DNA of 64,000 bases, taken from Desulfolithobacter dissulfuricans. Lineage in GTDB: Bacteria; Desulfobacterota; Desulfobulbia; Desulfobulbales; Desulfobulbaceae. Where the stretch lies: assembly GCF_025998535.1 (NCBI RefSeq), contig NZ_AP024233.1:744001-808000 (forward strand), given 5' to 3'. Under the pieces are notes generated by a model that saw nothing but the letters and a program-made list of their open reading frames with translations, was not told where the DNA came from and made no database searches. Numbering within the stretch: position 1 is the stretch's first letter; each line of letters begins with the position of its first letter. Below, piece by piece: positions 61,497 to 64,000 of this stretch. Position numbers and translations under genes: made by a program.

Positions 61497-61964
61497 ACTT
61501 GATCCCAAGGTTTAGTTTTCAGGTTAGGGGGTTGCTTGATTACACACTGAAGGGTATCAAAAGCAAATCGTGAAAGTCAAATTTTTATTTGCTTGTCCGA
61601 CAATCGGATTGACACAATGGGTATGGGGTGCGATTTCTGGCAGGTGGCACGGTGGCGGGCCTTGGCGGGCAGGGTGTAAAAGAAATGTCATGCCTTTTTT
61701 ATAGCGAACAGCTGTGGTATAATCTCTCTGAACCCCGAATACCACAGGGGGAGACCGCAATGGATTCGATCCCGGGTGATGTGTAATTGGGGCAGGGAGG
61801 TACCAGCAAAACAGATGATTGCTGCCCGCACAGTGGCCACCGGGCTAGCTGTGGGCAGATTTTTTGTAAAAGGCAAGCCTGACAGCCGGTCTTGTCACGA
61901 CCGCAGCTCCCTTCCCGTGCCGGTTCCGCCGGGTTGGTGTTGCAAAGAACGAGGTAGACTTACG
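61497..61964. other. Divergent intergenic region and long leader of the chemoreceptor gene
   Basis: It holds promoters for the cytochrome/porin unit (minus) and the chemoreceptor (plus). A small palindrome CCGA-CAA-TCGG lies near 61598-61608. The leader from the promoter at 61718 to the GTG at 61965 is about 235 nt. No gene was seen. Confidence 0.55.
61718..61723 (+). promoter_or_regulatory. Extended -10 promoter box (TGGTATAAT) before the chemoreceptor
   Basis: A perfect TATAAT with TG one base before it. The -35 region is poor (CTTTTTT), as is common with extended -10 promoters. Confidence 0.55.
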
Positions 61965-63953
61965 GTGAAAAAACTAAGCAGACTGCGCAAAGTGATGGAC
62001 CTGAAAGTCAGAGGTAAGATTCTCACAGGGTACGTTGTTGTGGCTCTGTTCATTGCCGCCATCGGCGGTATTGCCCTGTACCAGTTCACCTCGCTGTCGG
62101 ACCGGATCAACTACCTCACCGACGTGGTGGCCAATGAGGTGCGAAACGCCGGTGATATCAGTAAGCTGGTACTCTCCATGCGGACATCGGTGGAAAAATT
62201 CATCTATCTGCAGGATCCGCAGGAGAAAAAACAGGCCCTTGCCTACAGTGATGAGGTGAACAGGCAACTCGCCCTGGCCGGTCAGCAGATTCAGAGCCAG
62301 GACCAGAAAAAACGGCTCTGGCAGATCACCGAGGTGTCCAGGGAATATATAGGCAAGTTCAAGAACGTGATCATCCGCATCGAATCCATGTCCAGCAATA
62401 CCAGACGGCTGCTGGATTCTACCTATACTATTCAGAGCGATCTGCTGGCGCTGCTGGCAGCCAGTCGAAACGATCCGCAGAAGGCGGATATTCTCCTCAA
62501 AGTGATCGATGAGTTCAATCATGTGGTGCTTCTGGTCAACAGGTACCTGCAATATCATGATCAGGCAGGGGGAGAGCAGGCCGGCCGGATCCTGCTTGAT
62601 ATAGGTGAACAGCTTGGGCAAATCAAGGATAAGTCTTTTGAAAACCAGATGTGGGACATCGAGGACTTCGGGGATAACTTCCTTGGTCTCAAGGCCATTC
62701 AGAAGAAGATGAATGACGAGATCGAGGGAACCATCCTGCCGCTGGCCCCGAAGATTGTCGCCCTGTCCAAGCAGGTCAGCGATTCCGGCTGGCAATCCAT
62801 GGACAGGACCAAGAAGGAAGTTGCGGCCCAGGTGGTCCGGGCCAAGTCACTGATCATTTCCATTTCTGTCGTTGCCGTACTGGCGGGGCTGTTCATTGGT
62901 TATGTGGTGGCTCAGGCTCTGGTACGGAAGATCACCAGGGTGTCCAACCAGCTCCAGGGTATTGCCAGTGGAGGTGCAGACCTGACCAACCGGCTGCCGG
63001 TCGGGGGATCTGACGAGATCTGTGCGCTGGCCTCCTGGTTCAATACCTTTGTGGAAAAACTGCAGCTCATAATTCGGGATGTGGTATCGGGCGCGGATAC
63101 GGTCAACAGTACTTCGGCCCGGTTTGGCGAGCTGTCCCGGACCATGTCCACCCAGTTGGAAGGGATCTCCGAAAAATCCACCGTTGTCGCCCGGGCGGCC
63201 CAGTCCCTGAACGAGAATATGGGCTCGGTTTCCCACGCCATGGAAGAAACAACGGCCAATGTCAACCTGGTGGCCAGCGCCGCTGACGAGATGAGTACCA
63301 CGGTGTCAGATATCGCCGAGAATTCTTCCACTGCCCGGGCCATCACCGTCCAGGCCGTGGAACACGCCAACCTCACCTCGGAGAAGATTGAAAACTTGAA
63401 CAGTAAGGCCCAGGAGATCGGCATGGTGACCGAAGTGATCACCGAAATATCCGAGCAGACCAATCTGCTGGCCCTCAACGCCACCATCGAGGCCGCCCGG
63501 GCCGGCGAGGCAGGCAAGGGCTTTGCCGTGGTGGCCAATGAGATCAAGGAGCTGGCCAGGCAGACCGCCTCGGCAACCCAGCGTATCAAGGAGCAGATTG
63601 CCGAGATACAGCAGACCACCCAGGAAACGTCCGATGAGATCGGGCAGAGTGCCAGGGTTATCGACCAGGTGGAGGAGATCGTGACCAAGATCGCCACCGC
63701 CGTAGAGGAGCAGGCGACCACTACCCGCGAGATCGCCGATAACGTCAGTCGGGCCTCTACCGGGATCGCCGACACCTCTGAACGGGTTGCGGAAAGCTCC
63801 CAGGTCACCGCTGAAATTTCCGGAGAAATCGGTGAGGTGTCCGAGGCGGCCCTGGCCCTGGCCAGCAACAGTGAACAGGTGCGAAACAGTTCGGACGAGC
63901 TCGCCCGGGTGGCCCGTAGTCTCAGGGAGCTGGTGGGGCAGTTCAAGGTTTGA
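61965..63953 (+). CDS. Methyl-accepting chemotaxis protein
   Basis: The protein has 662 aa from the GTG at 61965 (GAGGT about 10 nt upstream); the longer frame to 61776 is unlikely. A first helix ([20 protein letters not shown]) and a second ([25 protein letters not shown]) bracket a helical periplasmic sensor domain of about 270 residues, the size of an HBM-type ligand domain. HAMP and a signalling domain follow; the hairpin tip is [20 protein letters not shown]. No CheR-docking pentapeptide is at the C-terminus. A role in taxis towards electron acceptors is suggested only by the neighbours. Confidence 0.93.
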   Translation: MKKLSRLRKVMDLKVRGKILTGYVVVALFIAAIGGIALYQFTSLSDRINYLTDVVANEVRNAGDISKLVLSMRTSVEKFIYLQDPQEKKQALAYSDEVNRQLALAGQQIQSQDQKKRLWQITEVSREYIGKFKNVIIRIESMSSNTRRLLDSTYTIQSDLLALLAASRNDPQKADILLKVIDEFNHVVLLVNRYLQYHDQAGGEQAGRILLDIGEQLGQIKDKSFENQMWDIEDFGDNFLGLKAIQKKMNDEIEGTILPLAPKIVALSKQVSDSGWQSMDRTKKEVAAQVVRAKSLIISISVVAVLAGLFIGYVVAQALVRKITRVSNQLQGIASGGADLTNRLPVGGSDEICALASWFNTFVEKLQLIIRDVVSGADTVNSTSARFGELSRTMSTQLEGISEKSTVVARAAQSLNENMGSVSHAMEETTANVNLVASAADEMSTTVSDIAENSSTARAITVQAVEHANLTSEKIENLNSKAQEIGMVTEVITEISEQTNLLALNATIEAARAGEAGKGFAVVANEIKELARQTASATQRIKEQIAEIQQTTQETSDEIGQSARVIDQVEEIVTKIATAVEEQATTTREIADNVSRASTGIADTSERVAESSQVTAEISGEIGEVSEAALALASNSEQVRNSSDELARVARSLRELVGQFKV

Positions 63954-64000
63954 GGCCACCGGTATCCGGTCTCTGCCCTGATCCTGCCAACCAACCGTCA

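Noticed and set aside
61860-61950. A c-di-GMP (GEMM) riboswitch in the chemoreceptor leader, suggested by GGCAAGCC and GCCGGGTT
   Set aside because: The conserved GACGCAAAG segment and the GNRA loop between them are missing, and the spacing is wrong.
1-64000. CRISPR arrays, rRNA and tRNA genes
   Set aside because: No regularly spaced repeats, rRNA segments or cloverleaf-like genes were noticed on reading both strands; short tRNAs could be missed without a model search.

Overview
The window looks like a chromosomal segment of an anaerobic sulfur-metabolising member of the Thermodesulfobacteriota, probably Desulfobulbales-like. This is inferred from gene content: multiheme c-type cytochromes, CISM-type molybdoenzymes, sigma-54 two-component systems, a YeeE/TusA/rhodanese sulfur module and arsenic genes. 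No rRNA, tRNA or CRISPR array was recognised.

Positions 1-6524 hold an IS110-family element into which two different IS21-family elements have inserted. Their target duplications (GGTCA and GATTGGG) are visible, and removing both elements in silico gives back an uninterrupted 350-codon IS110 transposase. The second IS21 element recurs almost identically at 15518-18099. After tilS (7146-8183) comes minus-strand respiratory operon 1 (15373 to 8411): dodecaheme NapC-like cytochrome, Tat-type ferredoxin subunit, molybdopterin oxidoreductase and TorD chaperone. Its molybdoenzyme gene is split by an IS1595-family element with a perfect 8-bp target duplication.

Between the two respiratory operons are a DUF2202 ferritin-like protein, two small envelope proteins and a 170-bp palindromic MITE-like element. 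Operon 2 (26983 to 20684) has the same gene order as operon 1 and is uninterrupted. It has a good sigma-54 promoter at 27030-27045. Just upstream lie a PhnD-like binding protein, a sensor kinase and a sigma-54 activator (30832-27139), a layout resembling TorTSR/ArxXSR-type control.

From 30900 to 39019 two ArsR-type repressors precede, respectively, a CxCS-motif permease with a small thioredoxin and a tripartite RND efflux system. From 39292 to 44906 is a sulfur-handling module: YeeE/YedE-like transporter, TusA-like carrier, soluble PAS sensor kinase, sigma-54 activator, and a secreted rhodanese behind a near-consensus sigma-54 promoter. arsC and acr3 follow on the minus strand, next to a second copy of the MITE-like element.

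From 48184 to 50879 a secreted protein of unknown function is coupled to a zinc carboxypeptidase. The last 14 kb encode a probable extracellular or trans-envelope electron transfer system: an 11-heme cytochrome, a 22-heme lipoprotein built from repeated four-heme modules, an NHL beta-propeller, a cytochrome b fused to three heme sites, a membrane-anchored cytochrome with about eight hemes, a DUF3373-like porin and two small monoheme cytochromes. A chemoreceptor closes the window.

Three genes show apparent -1 frameshifts, each in a run of C or G (5293-5297, 32753-32757, 51984-51989), and a fourth gene shows one in an A run. This pattern could be under-called homopolymers in the assembly or real slippage, and it should be settled before these genes are treated as pseudogenes.
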